Shown here: positions 1 to 12,283 of the stretch, piece after piece | Numbering within the stretch: position 1 is the stretch's first letter | How the letters are laid out: each line of letters begins with the position of its first letter | NCBI GenBank assembly: GCA_963693085.1 | Contig: OY856409.1 | Span: 237,266,558-237,330,557, forward strand | Length of the DNA stretch: 64,000 nucleotides | Direction: 5' to 3' | Origin: Alisma plantago-aquatica | Taxonomy: Eukaryota > Streptophyta > Magnoliopsida > Alismatales > Alismataceae | The notes under the pieces: generated by a model | Seen by the model: only the letters and a program-made list of their open reading frames with translations | The model's database searches: none | What the model was told of the DNA's origin: nothing | Position numbers and translations under genes: made by a program

Positions 1-1158
1 GATGTAGCTGATTTCATTGCAATATGCGTAGTATGTAAACAAGTCAAAGCCGAGCAACAGAAGCCTGTAGGAATGTTACAACTTTGCCTATACCGTAGTA
101 GAAATGAGATCATAGGACTATGGACTTTGTTGTTGGTCTGTCAAGGACAACCAAAGGGTATGATTCCATTTAGGTGATTGTTGATAGATTGACCAAGTCA
201 GTGCATTTTGATCCTGTAAAGACAACGTTCATAGTAGAGAAGCTTGCCCAAGTCTATGTGGATGAGATAGTGTACTTACACTATGTTCTAGCTACTATCG
301 TGTATGATAGAGGTCCTCAGTTCACGAGTCAAATTTGGGAGTGACTGCACACAACTTTGGGTACACAATTGTAGTTTAGTACTTCTTTCCACCTGCAGAC
401 AAATGGCCAATCAGAAAGGACCATTCAGATCTTAGAGGATTTGTTGAGGGCATGTGTTCTTCAATTTCTTGGAAGTTGGGATGCACATTTCAGTTTGATA
501 GAGTTCGCCTACAACATCTATCAGAGTAGTATTGACATGGAACCATATGAGGCATTGTATGGGAGACGTTGTAGATCTCCATTGTGTTGGTATGAGATAG
601 GTGATTATCAGCTTCTTGGTCCTAAGCTTGTGCAGTAGACAACAAAGAAGATCAAAGTGATACAACAACATTTGAAAGAAGAACATGATAGATAGAAGTC
701 GTATGCAGATAATCGTAGTAGACCCTTAGAGTTCCAAGTGGGAGACAAGGTATATCTGAAGGTCTCTCCTTGGAAGGGTGTTCTGAGGTTTGGGAAGAAG
801 GGTAAGTCGGATCCTAAGTATATTGGACCTTACCCAGTTGTGGCACAAGTTGGGAAGGTGGCTTACAAGTTGGATTTGTCACCTGAGTTGCACAAGTTGC
901 ATCTAGTGTTTCATGTCAGTATGTTGAGGAAATTTATTCCAGATACAGAGTCAGTGTTACAACCAGTGGAAGTAGATCTTTTATGAGGACATGACCTATG
1001 TAGAAGGTCCAATGTTGATCCTTGATCGAAGAGTGAAGAAATTGAAGAGGAAGGACCTTGTGCTTGTGAAAGTTCTTTGGCATCATTGTGGTGTTGAGGA
1101 AGTCACATGGGAGCTCGAGGAAGAGATGAGGAGGAAGTACCCCTCCCTTTTCTCTTAG
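1..1158 (+). pseudogene. Tekay-1: 3' end of chromovirus pol (integrase and chromodomain), decayed
   Basis: This is the integrase end of a Ty3/gypsy chromovirus polyprotein, cut off by the left window edge. The first ~60 bases hold the end of the HHCC zinc-binding domain (CVVC). The catalytic core follows: Asp in VDRLTKS near 180-210, Asp in VYDRGPQFTS near 300-330, and Glu in QSERTIQILEDLLRA near 410-450. Then come the GRRCRSPLCW and GDKVYLKVSPWKG blocks (to ~986) and, after a frame change near 985, a chromodomain (ILDRRVKKLKRKDL, VLWHHCGVEEVTWELEEEM) ending at a TAG at 1156-1158. Stops near 342 and 636 and frame changes show it is dead. Chromodomains of this family are thought to direct insertion to heterochromatin. 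Tekay/Del assignment rests on the chromodomain, the LTR start and likeness to the elements at 16410 and 39273. Confidence 0.9.
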
Positions 1159-1196
1159 GATTTCGAGGGTGAAATCCCTCTTAGGAGTTTATGGCT

Positions 1197-4100
1197 TGTA
1201 AGGACCCTAACCCACATTCTGGGATAACCCTATTTGGTTTTCTTAAGTATGTTTATTATCTCCGTGCTCTATTCATCTGAGATGTAATTAGGGCATGATG
1301 GAGGCTTGAGTTCCTTGTTTGAGCTTTTTGCTTGTATTTTGTGGAGAAGTTTGGTGCAAATTGCAATTTGCCCATGATAGGGGCTGATGTGCAAGTTTGG
1401 TACCTCTAGCGTGTTCCTTCTCTCTCTTGGAATCATCTAGAGGAGTGAGAGAGATGGGCACCTTTGTTGAGCCTTGGTTGAGTAATGATACCCTTGGTGG
1501 TGTTTTGGGCACATGTTTGAGGTGTGCTTTACTCTTAGAAATCTTGTCTTGGGCTTGAGATCCCTGAGGGGGCCTTGTATCAGTTTGTGGATGTCTTGAG
1601 GGATATCCTATCAGTTTAAGGATGTCTTGAGGAAGCCTCCTATCATTTTGTGGTGACTAGGGACATACTATATCAGTTTTTGTCTCTAGGGTTTCATCCC
1701 TATCAGTTTGTGAAGGGAGTGGGTGTGTGTATCGGCCTTGACCTAGGAAGGTGACTTAGTGGGTGAGACATGGTTCTTGTCACCATGTTTCATGGTGTTG
1801 CATGTGCCCTTTCTTTGTGGGCATGTGTCATCTAGGGTTCTTTGGTGGTGACACCTTTCCTTTGTTCTCTCTTTTATCTCTCTTGTATATATATCTCTTT
1901 CTCTTCATGAAAGAGAAATCTTTTGGTTATCCTTGCATTCTCTCCTTAGTGGCCGATCTTGAGATTGAGGAGTACTCCCCCTTGGATCTTGGTGGACGAG
2001 CCTAAGCTTGTGGTGTGCTCTTTTCATCTTCTATCTTGGTAAGCCACGATCCTTAATTTCCTTTCTCTCATTCTTTCTTCTTGTCAGACATGGACCTTGG
2101 TTGCTTCTCTTTCTCTCTCATGCTCTCTTAACCTTGGTCCTATCTTATTCTTGGAGGTGTTGTGGAGATTGAGCTTGGAGGATATTCTTCCACCTTGAGC
2201 TCATGAAGCTTGGAGCTTGACCTTGGATCTTAGAGCTTGGTGGTGATCCTTGAGGCGGGTTACATAGCTCTAAACCCTTTTTATTATTGTCATCTCTTTA
2301 CTTGCAATCTTTGCTCTTTATCTTTAGCTCGTTGTATCTTCCATGGTAGTATCTCTTCTTGTTAGTTTTGAGTGATATTTTAAGAGAAGAGGAACCTTGC
2401 TTAGTTGTTGCCTTTGTGTTGCACCTTTCTTTTGCCTTGCTAGTAACATTGTCTTGAGGTTGCAGATGAGGAGGCTGATATGCCTTCTGGCCGACATGCT
2501 TGTGGAGGTCGATATGTTTGGGTAGGTCGATATGTTTGGGTGGCCGTCAAGACCTATGACCCCCCTGGTTGTTACCCTTTTGGCATGTCATCACGACCTT
2601 TGCTAGATCTAGGTCGACACGATCATAGGCTGCCTAGATTGTCATGCCTTAGGTAGGTTTAGGCCGATATGAGTTGAGGGTGTTAGTTGGTTTGGTGGCT
2701 GTTAAACCGATATGGAGTTTGATTGGGATACCTAGTGTGCTGGCCGTTATGGTTTGGTCGTTATGTTTTGCAACGTCTCACTGGGGCAGAGGCTGACACA
2801 TCTTGGTGATAGCGTTGATGCCCGCCATGGCTTGATGCATCACTAGTCTGTTACTTTGGCAGCGTTACAACCCGACACTCTTGCAAAAGCATTTTTGATA
2901 TGTGATGCATTGCCCAGCTTGAGGGGAGCCCGATATGTTTCTCAAACCCTAATCATCCCATCACGATGAGTGTTTTCTGATACTCCAACAATGCCATTAT
3001 CCCTTTGACACCTGTCACACCTCTGGATAGTGTTTCCCGATAGAAGGGGGCTGCCCGATCCTCTCTTTGAGGTGTTGTGCCCGATATACCCATGGTGATA
3101 CCTAAAATACCTTTGAAGGACAATCTGATACCCTATGTGGGAACCCTAATAAATGTCTTGGGGTGGTGTTTATGATACAACATGTTGATGTTACGCTCGC
3201 ATGATAAGATGTGATACCCTATGGGGTGGTCGTGTGTAGGATGATATGGGTCATGTTCCTATAACCTTTATCTTATAACATGTCTCATAATGATGATGAA
3301 AGTGATAATCTAAGGATGGTTATTGATCCAACCTAGTAAACCCTAATTGGGTAAAGTAAAACCCTAATTGTCATGATGTAAAATGTATGGCATGAGTCCT
3401 ATGAGATGATGATGTTGATGATGCATTGCCTTCTTGTTATCAATTTCTAACCATGCCGGTGATACCAATTGATGTACATAGCTAGGTATGAGATATGGTG
3501 GTTATGATCTGTTGGAATGGTCCTTGTGATGGACATTGGTCCTTGTGGTGAACATATGATGAATAATAGGCATAAAGAGACATGATTTGATGAGATCACA
3601 CCTAATATGTTTTAGTATGTGATGGTGATGTGTTATTCCCTTGTTTAAGTAGAATTTGTTTATAGGTTATATGTTGTAACTTGATTGATGCTAAAAGATG
3701 TTTAAATTGGTCTAATTAATCAAGTGGAACTTAGTAATGTAGTTTGCCCTATGCCAGAGATCCATTCTGTGTCAACACTTTTTGAATGGTGAAATGAGTT
3801 TAAATCGGAGCGCATATTGTTGAATATGTGAGGTGCAAGTTGAGGTATCTCCTTGCATCATGAATGTATGCATATGGGATTTGGCTGCGGTCATGCCCCA
3901 ATAAGAGTACAACTACAGTTTGTAGCTCAATTTGAGATACATGATTGCCTACGGTCATATCCTAATAAAGAGTATGATTGCCCTCCTAACTCACTAGCGT
4001 CGTAACCTATACTAAGGCGGGCTAGATGTGTATAGCTGGACTATAACTCACTGATAGTAGTCTGACTAATGATGTCACTATCAATGTTCTCATACTGACT

Positions 4101-4975
4101 GAGGGTATGAGTTCGTGGAATATGGATCTTCCACTAGACCTTGTATGGCACCGAATTCGACTTATCAAGTGGTTGGTTGGATTTGGGTGGTGCAAATCAA
4201 ATCCTCAGGGCATAATAAAATATGTAATCAAATGTGTAGTATAATTGCATAGGATCAAAATACAAAAACATTGGATGAGGCCTTGCTTGATCTTTATACA
4301 ATGTTATTGATAGAAAATATACATGTTCTTCATATTCCTTTCAAATTATTAAGATGTTTCATAATTCAATAGTAATTTCTCTTCCTATAAATGATCATTA
4401 TTAGTTTCACTCATTTGAAATTATACTGCTATTTAGTTTATCTTATCTGTGATGATAATAGAGTTGGTGGTGAGTTATATCTCCCGTTGAGATTTGGAAT
4501 CTCACTCCGTGGGTTTCCCACACCCTTTTTAGGTGGACGAGCACAAAGAAGTAGAGACCGTGCAATAGAGTTTGAGGAGTAGTTGTAAGACCAGTAGCTG
4601 ACGAGGTTGACAGTGTTGATGGACGTCTTTTTTTGATAGAGTCCTAAAGTCATCCTTATACACTCGGGTCTTTGGGGAACGTGCGATAGATGTTTCACAG
4701 ACGTGCTTTCTTTATGTGGTTGGCTTATATACCTATTATGTACAGATGTGATGGAATCATGTATATATATTCTAGAATAGTTCTTTAGTTACAGGTTGAC
4801 AACATGCCTTGTATATGCTTTGAGGCATGAAGGACTTATATGTGAAGGTTCTTGCTATTTGCCAATTTTATGAAAAAGGTTTTAATTTATAGTGTTTTAT
4901 GAAAACATGCTTGTTAATCTTTCTTCCGCGGTTATGTTTGAGTAATATCGCTTTGTGTGTAAATGGATGTCACAA
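1197..4975 (+). mobile_element. Tekay-1 3' LTR, about 3.78 kb
   Basis: The LTR begins TGTAAGGACCCTAACCC right after the pol stop and a purine-rich stretch, and ends near TGTCACAACA. Start, end and order of blocks (TTGATTGATGCTAAAA, CAAGTGGAACTTAGTAATG, CAGGGCATAATAAAAT) match the LTR at 16410-20510. A TATA-like run lies about 690 bases in, so most of the LTR is R plus U5. From 2470 to 3110 the motif CCGATATG or GTCGATATG recurs many times, at the place where Tekay-2 carries GTCGCGACC-type motifs. It contains no gene. The next base is in a minus-strand copia integrase remnant, so the element appears to have inserted there. The right end is precise to a few bases. Confidence 0.85.
1886..1894 (+). 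promoter_or_regulatory. TATA box of Tekay-1 LTR
   Basis: TATATATAT run followed by a CT-rich stretch. Its place in the LTR matches the TATATAAACCC boxes of Tekay-2. Inference from position and sequence only. Confidence 0.45.
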
Positions 4976-6250
4976 CATTCCTCATTCTCCTTGAACACTT
5001 CAAGAGATTCATACTTGTATTTCATTAAATACAAATTTCTATATCTACTGATATCATCAATAAATATAATTAGGTACTGGTAAGTATGTTTAGCATTTAT
5101 TCTAAAATGTCTATATACATCAGTATGTATGAGCCCTAATAGAATAATTTATATCCAATTACATGTAATGAAGATGCTTTGGCCATTTTTCCCAATAAAT
5201 AAGACTTGCATGTCTATATTGGTTCGATAACCAAAAGAGTTTAGATAACCATCATATGGATTCTAGAAATGCATTTTTCATTCATGCTCTAGATGACAAT
5301 GCTATATGTATTCAATGTTTGAGTCATCAAGTCATTCTGCATATGTGTCATACATATATTTGACTTTAGAACTATAAAGTATAGTTTGTGAGACATAGAG
5401 CATTGCCATGAAACATAAATACTTGTCCATACAAGATACATGATTTTTTCATCAATGGAAAGTACATAATAGCAATTCACCAATTCTATTACATGCCCAT
5501 GAATGACAAATTCCAACTGTAGTGGCAGCAACTCTTGCTCCATACAATTCTAGCTTACTTCTTATTGGGCCATGAAGTAGAAATCTCTATCTATGTTTTT
5601 CTTACCCTTCCCCTTATCTTGAGTATTGAAGACTTGGACTTTATCTTAGCCTCAAAACCCTTCTTGTCCTTACCTTTTCCCTTGGACCCACTTCCATTGA
5701 TCACCATCACATGTTATCCTTCTTCAATCTTGCTTTGGCATTCATCAACATGCCAAGCAATTTAGACAGTGATTTGGCCAAGTTACTCAAGTGATATCAC
5801 TAGATAACCTAGCTATATGATTCAGGAAATGATTGTATAATCATATTTGTGGCCATCTCTTAACCTAAAAGAAATCCCACTCTCTCCACTTGCCCATTCA
5901 TATTGAGCACATGGGGCTATACTAGATCTCCTACTGTCAGTTTGTACTCAAACATCGCCTTGGAGACATTATACCTTACTTTCTTTACATGATTCTTAAG
6001 ATGTGTTACCATCTCAAGAATGTCCATAATTTCATGTTTTTCAATCAACTCATAGTTCACACAACATAGAATAAGGTACTTAAATGTCTATGGCATCATT
6101 GGCATGCTTTTAGTAGGCATCCATTTCTGCCTTAGGCGCCTCCAACTCTGGTCTTTTAAGGACATAGAGCTTTCACTTATTTATGAGAATGCTTCTTAAA
6201 ATCCTAAACTATATGTGGAAGTTAATCCCATTTCATTTTGCCCTTCTGAA
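4976..6250 (-). pseudogene. Ty1/copia gag to integrase remnant, split by Tekay-1 and by a LINE
   Basis: Read on the minus strand, decayed frames match a copia polyprotein. Near 6150-6050 there is APKAEMDAY and a DAIDI/VPYSMLCELI block of gag. Near 6030-5770 gag continues (HEIMDILEMVTHLKNHVKK, PHVLNMNGQVER, KSLSKLLGMLMNAK). A Lys/Gly-rich linker follows near 5690-5600. The GAG-pre-integrase-like segment is at 5543-5289 (LPLQLEFVIHGHVIELVNCYYV). The integrase start lies near 5080-4985 (YLIIFIDDISRYRNLYLMKY). Many stops and frameshifts are present. The rest of pol is missing because Tekay-1 sits immediately to the left. The family is clear; the exact lineage is not. Confidence 0.75.
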
Positions 6251-6812
6251 GGACTGATCACAATAATAATGTGTTTGTGTTTCCCATTAGATTCTATAAA
6301 GAAAAATTGCAAAATTTAAAACTTTTGATTTGGTTTGATTTGATAATGTAATGATATTAATTAGGCCTTTAATTAATTATCACTCACACTATTTTTTTCA
6401 AATTGATAACCCTCATGTATCAATTTAGAAGATTGCAACGTACAATCTTTTAGTGAGCAAAAATACAAAACAATTGAATTATTACCCGAACAATGCCAAC
6501 GTCCATAACCAATTATTAAGGTCAGAAACTTTTGGCAATTTTATCTCATGCAATTCTTGTATAGATGTTATGTGCAACTCCTTGTCATAGTCCATCTACA
6601 TGCTTCTAGTACTTTAATCCCATTAAGATCACCTAGTTAAGCCTGACCCAAAATCCAACACGATAGAATATGCACCCTGCTTTGGAAGAACCTACATATC
6701 TACCATCACACTTCCATGAGATAGATGTTGCACCACGCTTTGGCATAACCTACGCTTGGCAGATCAAGGTTTTTATGTGTGTCGCTTATGGAAAGTATCT
6801 TAGAATTAATAT
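6251..6812 (-). other. Copia 5' internal sequence, no gene seen
   Basis: AT-rich sequence between the decayed copia gag and the LINE insertion point. Its continuation lies at 12284 on the other side of the LINE. No open frame or RNA gene is recognisable. Confidence 0.4.
6797..6812. repeat. LINE target-site duplication, left copy
   Basis: ATCTTAGAATTAATAT directly before the T-run that is the LINE's A tail on the minus strand. It matches 12268-12283 with one mismatch. Confidence 0.8.
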
Positions 6813-6840
6813 TTTTTAGGCAACATAGAGATTAGATTAT

Positions 6841-9800
6841 ATTCATCCCTCTCTCTATGCAGGCCAAAAGTCAGAAAGACATACATCAAGACTCGTAGTG
6901 AGCCATGGTGGTATGCTAGTTGTGAAAGTCAAAGCAGTACAAGATTTAATAGAAAAATTGGCTATACTAACAGCTACATTATTATGGGATCTACTAATGT
7001 GAGATATATGTGGCTGGCTGACATCTCCACAAATCTTCCAAAGGCGGCACATATGTGGGGCAAACATGGTTGTTGTGGGAGAAACCTTAGTGACGATGAG
7101 AACTGCTGTGGTAGTGTCAGACAAGATAGTGGGAGAGCGCCATCCTAAGATTTTGCAGAGCTCCAAAGCACAAACAATGCCTTGGATCTCTGCCTCCAAT
7201 GCTGATTTGGCACGGCTGGGTGAACCGTGACCCAGAAGGAACTTGCCTTGTTTATTGACAACGTGCATGCCAATACCAGTAGGAGAGGAATTGGAGGTGT
7301 AGGAAGCATCCAAAAAAATAATGATGTCGTTTACCATAGATGGACGCCCACATGGGACAGGTATTGTGGGTTGTAGAGAAGTCGATGGAGGGAGTGCTAG
7401 AATGGCACGAGCCTTTTCTTTAATGAAGGAAATCCATCAGAGGGTAGGTTCCTTCGATTATGAACGAAGTCATTTCTATGCAGATAGAGAGCCCAACAGG
7501 TAATGCATTGCAGGAGAGATTCCATGTCTTTGCACATCGATGATAAAACTTTCGTGATCTAGTCCTCCTCCAAGAGAAGGAAGAAGTTTGGGCTTGCCTA
7601 CAGAGCGAGCCAAACTTCCTTGCTAGCAGGGCAATCACGTAGGCAGTGTAACAGAGTGTCCCACTCATTAGAACAGACGGGGCAGATGTCATCAACTAGA
7701 ATATGGCGATTACTTTTTCCACATTAGTGAGAAGAGATTTGTGTTGCATCAAATAGAGGAAGGTTCAGATCCTTGAGGGAATAAGAAACTTCCATACAAT
7801 AGACCAACTACCATTTAAAGGAAGAAGGAGGTCCTTGCGGAGCCAATGGTATGTTGATTTGGCGGTAAGATGACCAGATGACGTCAATGGCCATTGCCAT
7901 GTATCACAACCCACCGCCTGGTCAGGAGGATAGAAATGCTCAATATGCTGCCAAGAGGCTCTAGGTAGATAGTTATGGATAAAGGACCAGTCCCATGCAT
8001 TATCATTCAGAACCATAGAAGCGACGTTGAGTTCAGTGAGCTCTGGGGGTGGAATGTAGCAAGGGTCCAGATCCTTGATAGATAAGCCGTGGAGCCATTT
8101 ACTAGACCAGACATTCATATAAATGGCATTATTAATGGTGACCGCTGAGACATGTTGGATGTTCATAATATTCTTTCGGATGAAAGACCAGACCAAAGAG
8201 CAAGGTTTCTTGATAGGGGTTTCATTGTGCATATACATAGCTTGCATAACCCGGACCCATAAGGTTTGCGAGCTGTTCATAAATAGCCAAACATTTTTTA
8301 GCATGAGAGCCTAGTTTTGGGAACGTGCTTCCTTAATTCCCAATCCTCTATCTTTCTTGGCCATGGTAATTTTCTTCCATGAAACTAGAGAGATATTGTG
8401 GTGCAATCTTCCCCCAAACTAGATAATTTTTTTAACATGTTTATTGATATCATCACAGAGAGAAGAGGACAGTTGTACCAACTACATCGCATAGCTTGGA
8501 ATGGCTTATAGGGTGGACTTGGCAAGAGTTATCCTCCCTATAAGAGATAACTGACGAGCTGACCAACTGGTCATCCGGTCCTTTAGAGTTGATATGATGG
8601 GGGAGTGTGTGGACCGGTTAACATGATAGTGAAGGATGGGCACTCCCAGATATCGACCTAGGTCCAACATTGACTGGATGCCCAAACGTCTACAGAAGGA
8701 GGAACAAATTTTTTGTGAGGTATTAGGAGAGAATAAGCATCACAATTTGTCCGTGGAGATTGTCTGACTAGATATGCGAGAAAAGGCCTTGAGGAGCTTG
8801 TTAATAACCAGGGCTTGACCACCATTAGCTTCAACCAAAAGTATGATGTCGTCGGTGAATAAGACATGTGAGAGAGGCGGGCCATGATGAGATAACCGGT
8901 TTGGTTTCCAGTGACCCTGATCAATAGAGTGCGAGATAGCTTGGCTTAATCTTTCCATGCATAGGACAAAGATGTACGGGCTGATTAGATCACCTTGGCG
9001 AACACCTTGAGTTATTTTAAAAGACTCCAAGGGGCACCCCTCCCACAGAATCGAGGTACATCCCTTAGTAATAATTTGCATAATCAAGTTGATGATAAGA
9101 TTTGGCAACCCTTATATCTTTAGAGGGTCAAGAATAAATGACTAACTCATTTTGTTAAAAGCTTTAGCAAGGTCCAACTTAATACACACAAGCACCTTGC
9201 CACTGTGTTTCATTCTCATAGAGTGGATGACCTCCTGCATAAGATGATGATGTCTATGATTCTCCTGCCTGGTAGGAAGCTGGATTGAGTTTCAGATACC
9301 CAATCATGCAAAAGAGGTTTAATACGTTCCACAATAATTTTGGATATCAACTTGAAGCACGTGTTGTTTAAAGAAATTGGACATAGGTCACTGTAGGTTT
9401 GAGGTTGCTTTGTCTTAGGGATCAGAAAGATATAAGAATTTGTGATGCGGTCATCTATAATACCCGTCATGAAGGCCTCTTGGACGGTATGGATGACAGA
9501 TGGACCTACAGTAGGCCATTTCTTCTAAATAAAAGAATTGTACATGCCATCGGGCCCTGGGGCTTTGTTTGGTGCCATCATAAACATGATGCTTCTAACT
9601 TCATCGACTGTAGGTATCTTGCTGATGGTAATACAAGTGCTGGCAGGCAGGTGATTAAAATAGCCGATGAAATCAGAAATACCAGAACGAGTCCTTGCGT
9701 TCAGGCTAGGAGCAGTCATGAGCTTGAGGAAGAAGTCCCAGATAAGAATCTTTAGCAAGTCTGGATTATCCACCCATGCCCCGTACGCATCCTTGAGGCA

Positions 9801-10990
9801 GAAAATTTTATTGAAGAGGTGTCGTGCTTTAACATATGTGTTAAATTGTTTTGTATTCTCATCACCCAGACTTAGCCAATTGATATTGGTTCGCTGGTGC
9901 CAGTCTTCCTCTTCTTGAAGGAGAATGATGTTATAGTTATCTTGTAAAGTGCCACGTTGAGATCAATATTAGAAAAATTAGAGGTGGAAGTAGATACCTG
10001 GAGGCGGATAAGATGACACATAATATTATTTTTTTGTTTGTTGTTTGATGCTTGGTGCTTAGAATCCCACTTCATAGCAGTGTCACGGAAAGTGGGCAAA
10101 GCATCCCGAAAGTTCTTTGACGAGTCCTGAGTATTGAGGATAACATCTTTGAATGATGGGGACATTGACTAGCTGTCCTTGGTTCGAAACGACCTTGGTC
10201 GATTGTGGGGACTAGAAGAGTCATGGATGAGGATTAGATTGTGGTCACTGTAGAGGCAAGGAAGCATAGTAACAGAGGTATTATTAGCCATGGTCAACCA
10301 GCTATCATTTGCGATGACCCTATCAAGTATCTCTAACAACTGGAGCCACTTGAAAGTGAAGAAGGGGTCGTTTGCCTTAATATCCACAAGATCAGTATGA
10401 AGGAGGAGAGAGTTGAACTTTCCACTAGAGCGACGGTCAAAAGAACGCCCATTTTGTTTTTCAAACATATCCAACATCGTGTTGAAGTCACAACCACAAA
10501 TCATGCATCAGTTACAGACAACGAGATCTCTTGTAGCCGGTTCCAGAGATGGTCGCGTCTACAAGGGTTAGGACTTCCGTATACAACAACCAAATAGCAA
10601 GTATTATCAGTGTAATAGTGGATGAACTGATGGTGATTTAGTAAGATGTTGATGAAGCAGTGGGCATCATCCCATAACACCCATATTCCACTAGAAAAAC
10701 CAATGGCTTCAACACAGTGAGAGGAAGAGAAACCCAGTTGCTTGATGACTCTATCAGCCTTGGACCCACTGATATGGGGTTCAACAATGGAATGAGTGTT
10801 GTGGGTGAGCAATAGTAGTGTCCTCCCTAGCTGCAAACTAGAATGGTGGATCCTGACCCATCTCTTTCTCCCTACTGACACATGTCTCGTCATTCAAGAG
10901 TGTTACCCTGGTGTTTCTTTGAGTGGTTTTTTCACCTACAGCCTGTGGAGGCTTGGGGGCATAGTTGAACCTATGTCCGTAGTGGATTGA
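6841..10990 (-). pseudogene. LINE ORF2: endonuclease, reverse transcriptase, zf-RVT and RNase H, broken
   Basis: The domains run in order on the minus strand. The APE-type endonuclease is at about 10890-10170 (EPHISGSKADRVIKQLGF, GIWVLW, GCDFNTMLD, catalytic SDHN). Reverse transcriptase covers about 9770-8740 (APNKAPGPDGM, FLIPKTKQPQTYSDLCPISL, GVRQGDLISPYIF). Its active site reads FTDD in place of the usual FADD. Thumb sequence follows to 8304, and zf-RVT is near 7700-7610 (CPVCSNEWDTLLHCLRDCP). RNase H is at 7337-6855 with FLDAS, ALEAEIQG, ILSDTTTA and a late HISRSHNNVA block. Together these would copy the element by target-primed reverse transcription. Frames change repeatedly, so no full ORF2 can be made. 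Confidence 0.88.
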
Positions 10991-11025
10991 TGCCTAGACC
11001 TACCTTTCTTTTTCTACTTCCTTGA

Positions 11026-12126
11026 CTAGACAGTCTGCAAGTCCTCCTCAGATGCATCTTGGACGCCCGTCAGAGGTGGTGGATTGTCCTTGGTTGGTTC
11101 CTCACACTCTGAGTGCACTATAGCCTTCTCCTTGGCCTCAGTTGACGTTTGGGTGGACTTCTTTGTAGCTTGGATATGCTTCATTGGCTTCTTAGCATGG
11201 ATTTGTGGTGTGTATTGGACCGGTTTCAGGAGGGCTATGCTCGAAGATGAAGATGGATCAGTGGGGGAGAAGGGGGTGACAAACATATACATCTTGTCAT
11301 CATGTCCAACTCTTCCACATTTCATACAGACCGATGGGAGGTTTTTGTACTCCAGCCTATAGTATTCACCATTAAGATATATGACTGGCAATAGTGTTTT
11401 TGTGGTGTCTACTTCCACCACCATACGTGCAAATTTACCACGATGGCCGGATAGAGTAGTTGTGTCTACTTTGATCATTTTCCCAACAACATCACCAATG
11501 TTTGAAAGTAATTGGTATTGATATAGATACACCGAAAGCTTGGGGATCCACAACCATACAACAAGTTTTCTAGGAATGTGATCCACAGGGCGAAACTCAG
11601 CCAACCAAGATTGCATTGACACATAGTTGCCAAAGATTGTCCATGGACCTTCGGTCATGGTCCGCTCAAAATCTGATTTGTTACCGAGTTGAATGATGAA
11701 GTAGCCCATCTCTAGGTCAATGACATGGAACTGCTCGGTGAGTTTCCAAAGCGACATGATCCAGTTAACCACAGTGGTGAAGCAGACATTGATGCTAACC
11801 ACCTTCACCACTACGGCAAATCTCCATTGTTCCAGGAGCGGCGGTATGGTGGCTGGGTTAACCGTGATGTTGGGTAGATCACCACGATTGTCAACGTGGA
11901 TGTCAGTTGTCTTCAAGACATCAGGCAAAGCCAGTTTGATCGTCGGGGTGTTGACGTCACCTGTGAGGATATCACATAAAGAAGACAACCCTGTGTTAAC
12001 TTTCATGACCTGGTCACTTTCATCCATAACGTTATCAGCCCCTAAGACCTCCACACTGCTCAACAACAAGGGATATACATCATATGTCACCTCCGAAGGA
12101 AGATCCCATCCTTGGCTTGCATGCAA
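11026..12126 (-). CDS. LINE ORF1: DUF4283-like nucleic-acid-binding protein, 366 aa
   Basis: Open for 366 codons. Residues ~100-230 match the DUF4283 domain of plant LINE ORF1 proteins (LLEQWRFAVVVKV, EMGYFIIQLGNKSDFERTMTEGPW, WLAEFRPVDHIPRKLVVWLWIPKL, IGDVVGKMIKVD). This is followed by a zinc knuckle near residues 267-280 (CMKCGRVGHDDKMY). The knuckle has lost its last Cys, replaced by Tyr. The C-terminal ~90 residues are Lys/Thr/Ser-rich and low in complexity. The family binds element RNA in the ribonucleoprotein particle. The true start may lie slightly upstream, since the leader to 12267 is short. ORF2 follows closely downstream. Confidence 0.8.
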   Translation of the reverse strand: MHASQGWDLPSEVTYDVYPLLLSSVEVLGADNVMDESDQVMKVNTGLSSLCDILTGDVNTPTIKLALPDVLKTTDIHVDNRGDLPNITVNPATIPPLLEQWRFAVVVKVVSINVCFTTVVNWIMSLWKLTEQFHVIDLEMGYFIIQLGNKSDFERTMTEGPWTIFGNYVSMQSWLAEFRPVDHIPRKLVVWLWIPKLSVYLYQYQLLSNIGDVVGKMIKVDTTTLSGHRGKFARMVVEVDTTKTLLPVIYLNGEYYRLEYKNLPSVCMKCGRVGHDDKMYMFVTPFSPTDPSSSSSIALLKPVQYTPQIHAKKPMKHIQATKKSTQTSTEAKEKAIVHSECEEPTKDNPPPLTGVQDASEEDLQTV

Positions 12127-12267
12127 ATGGGGAGCATTGAAAAAGACTCAACCTACACCACGACCTCCGCGGTCGTTGGTGCTGCTTCCTCTCATGCACA
12201 ACGCCGATCGCCCGAACCCTAGCAGAGGGAGCCTGCATCACTTTTTTATTTTTCTTACATTTTACTC

Positions 12268-12283
12268 ATCTTAGACTTAATAT
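12268..12283. repeat. LINE target-site duplication, right copy
   Basis: ATCTTAGACTTAATAT; pairs with 6797-6812 with a single A/C mismatch. Confidence 0.8.

Larger units (their letters stand above)
6813..12267 (-). mobile_element. Full-length plant L1-type LINE with RNase H, about 5.45 kb
   Basis: Minus-strand non-LTR retrotransposon. Reading right to left: short 5' leader, ORF1 (DUF4283-like with zinc knuckle), ORF2 (endonuclease, reverse transcriptase, zf-RVT, RNase H) and a short A tail seen as a T-run at 6812-6817. It is flanked by a 16-bp duplication with one mismatch (6797-6812, 12268-12283), the hallmark of target-primed insertion. That fixes both ends and shows it is not 5' truncated. 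It sits inside the copia remnant. ORF2 is broken by several stops, so the copy is dead. Confidence 0.9.
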
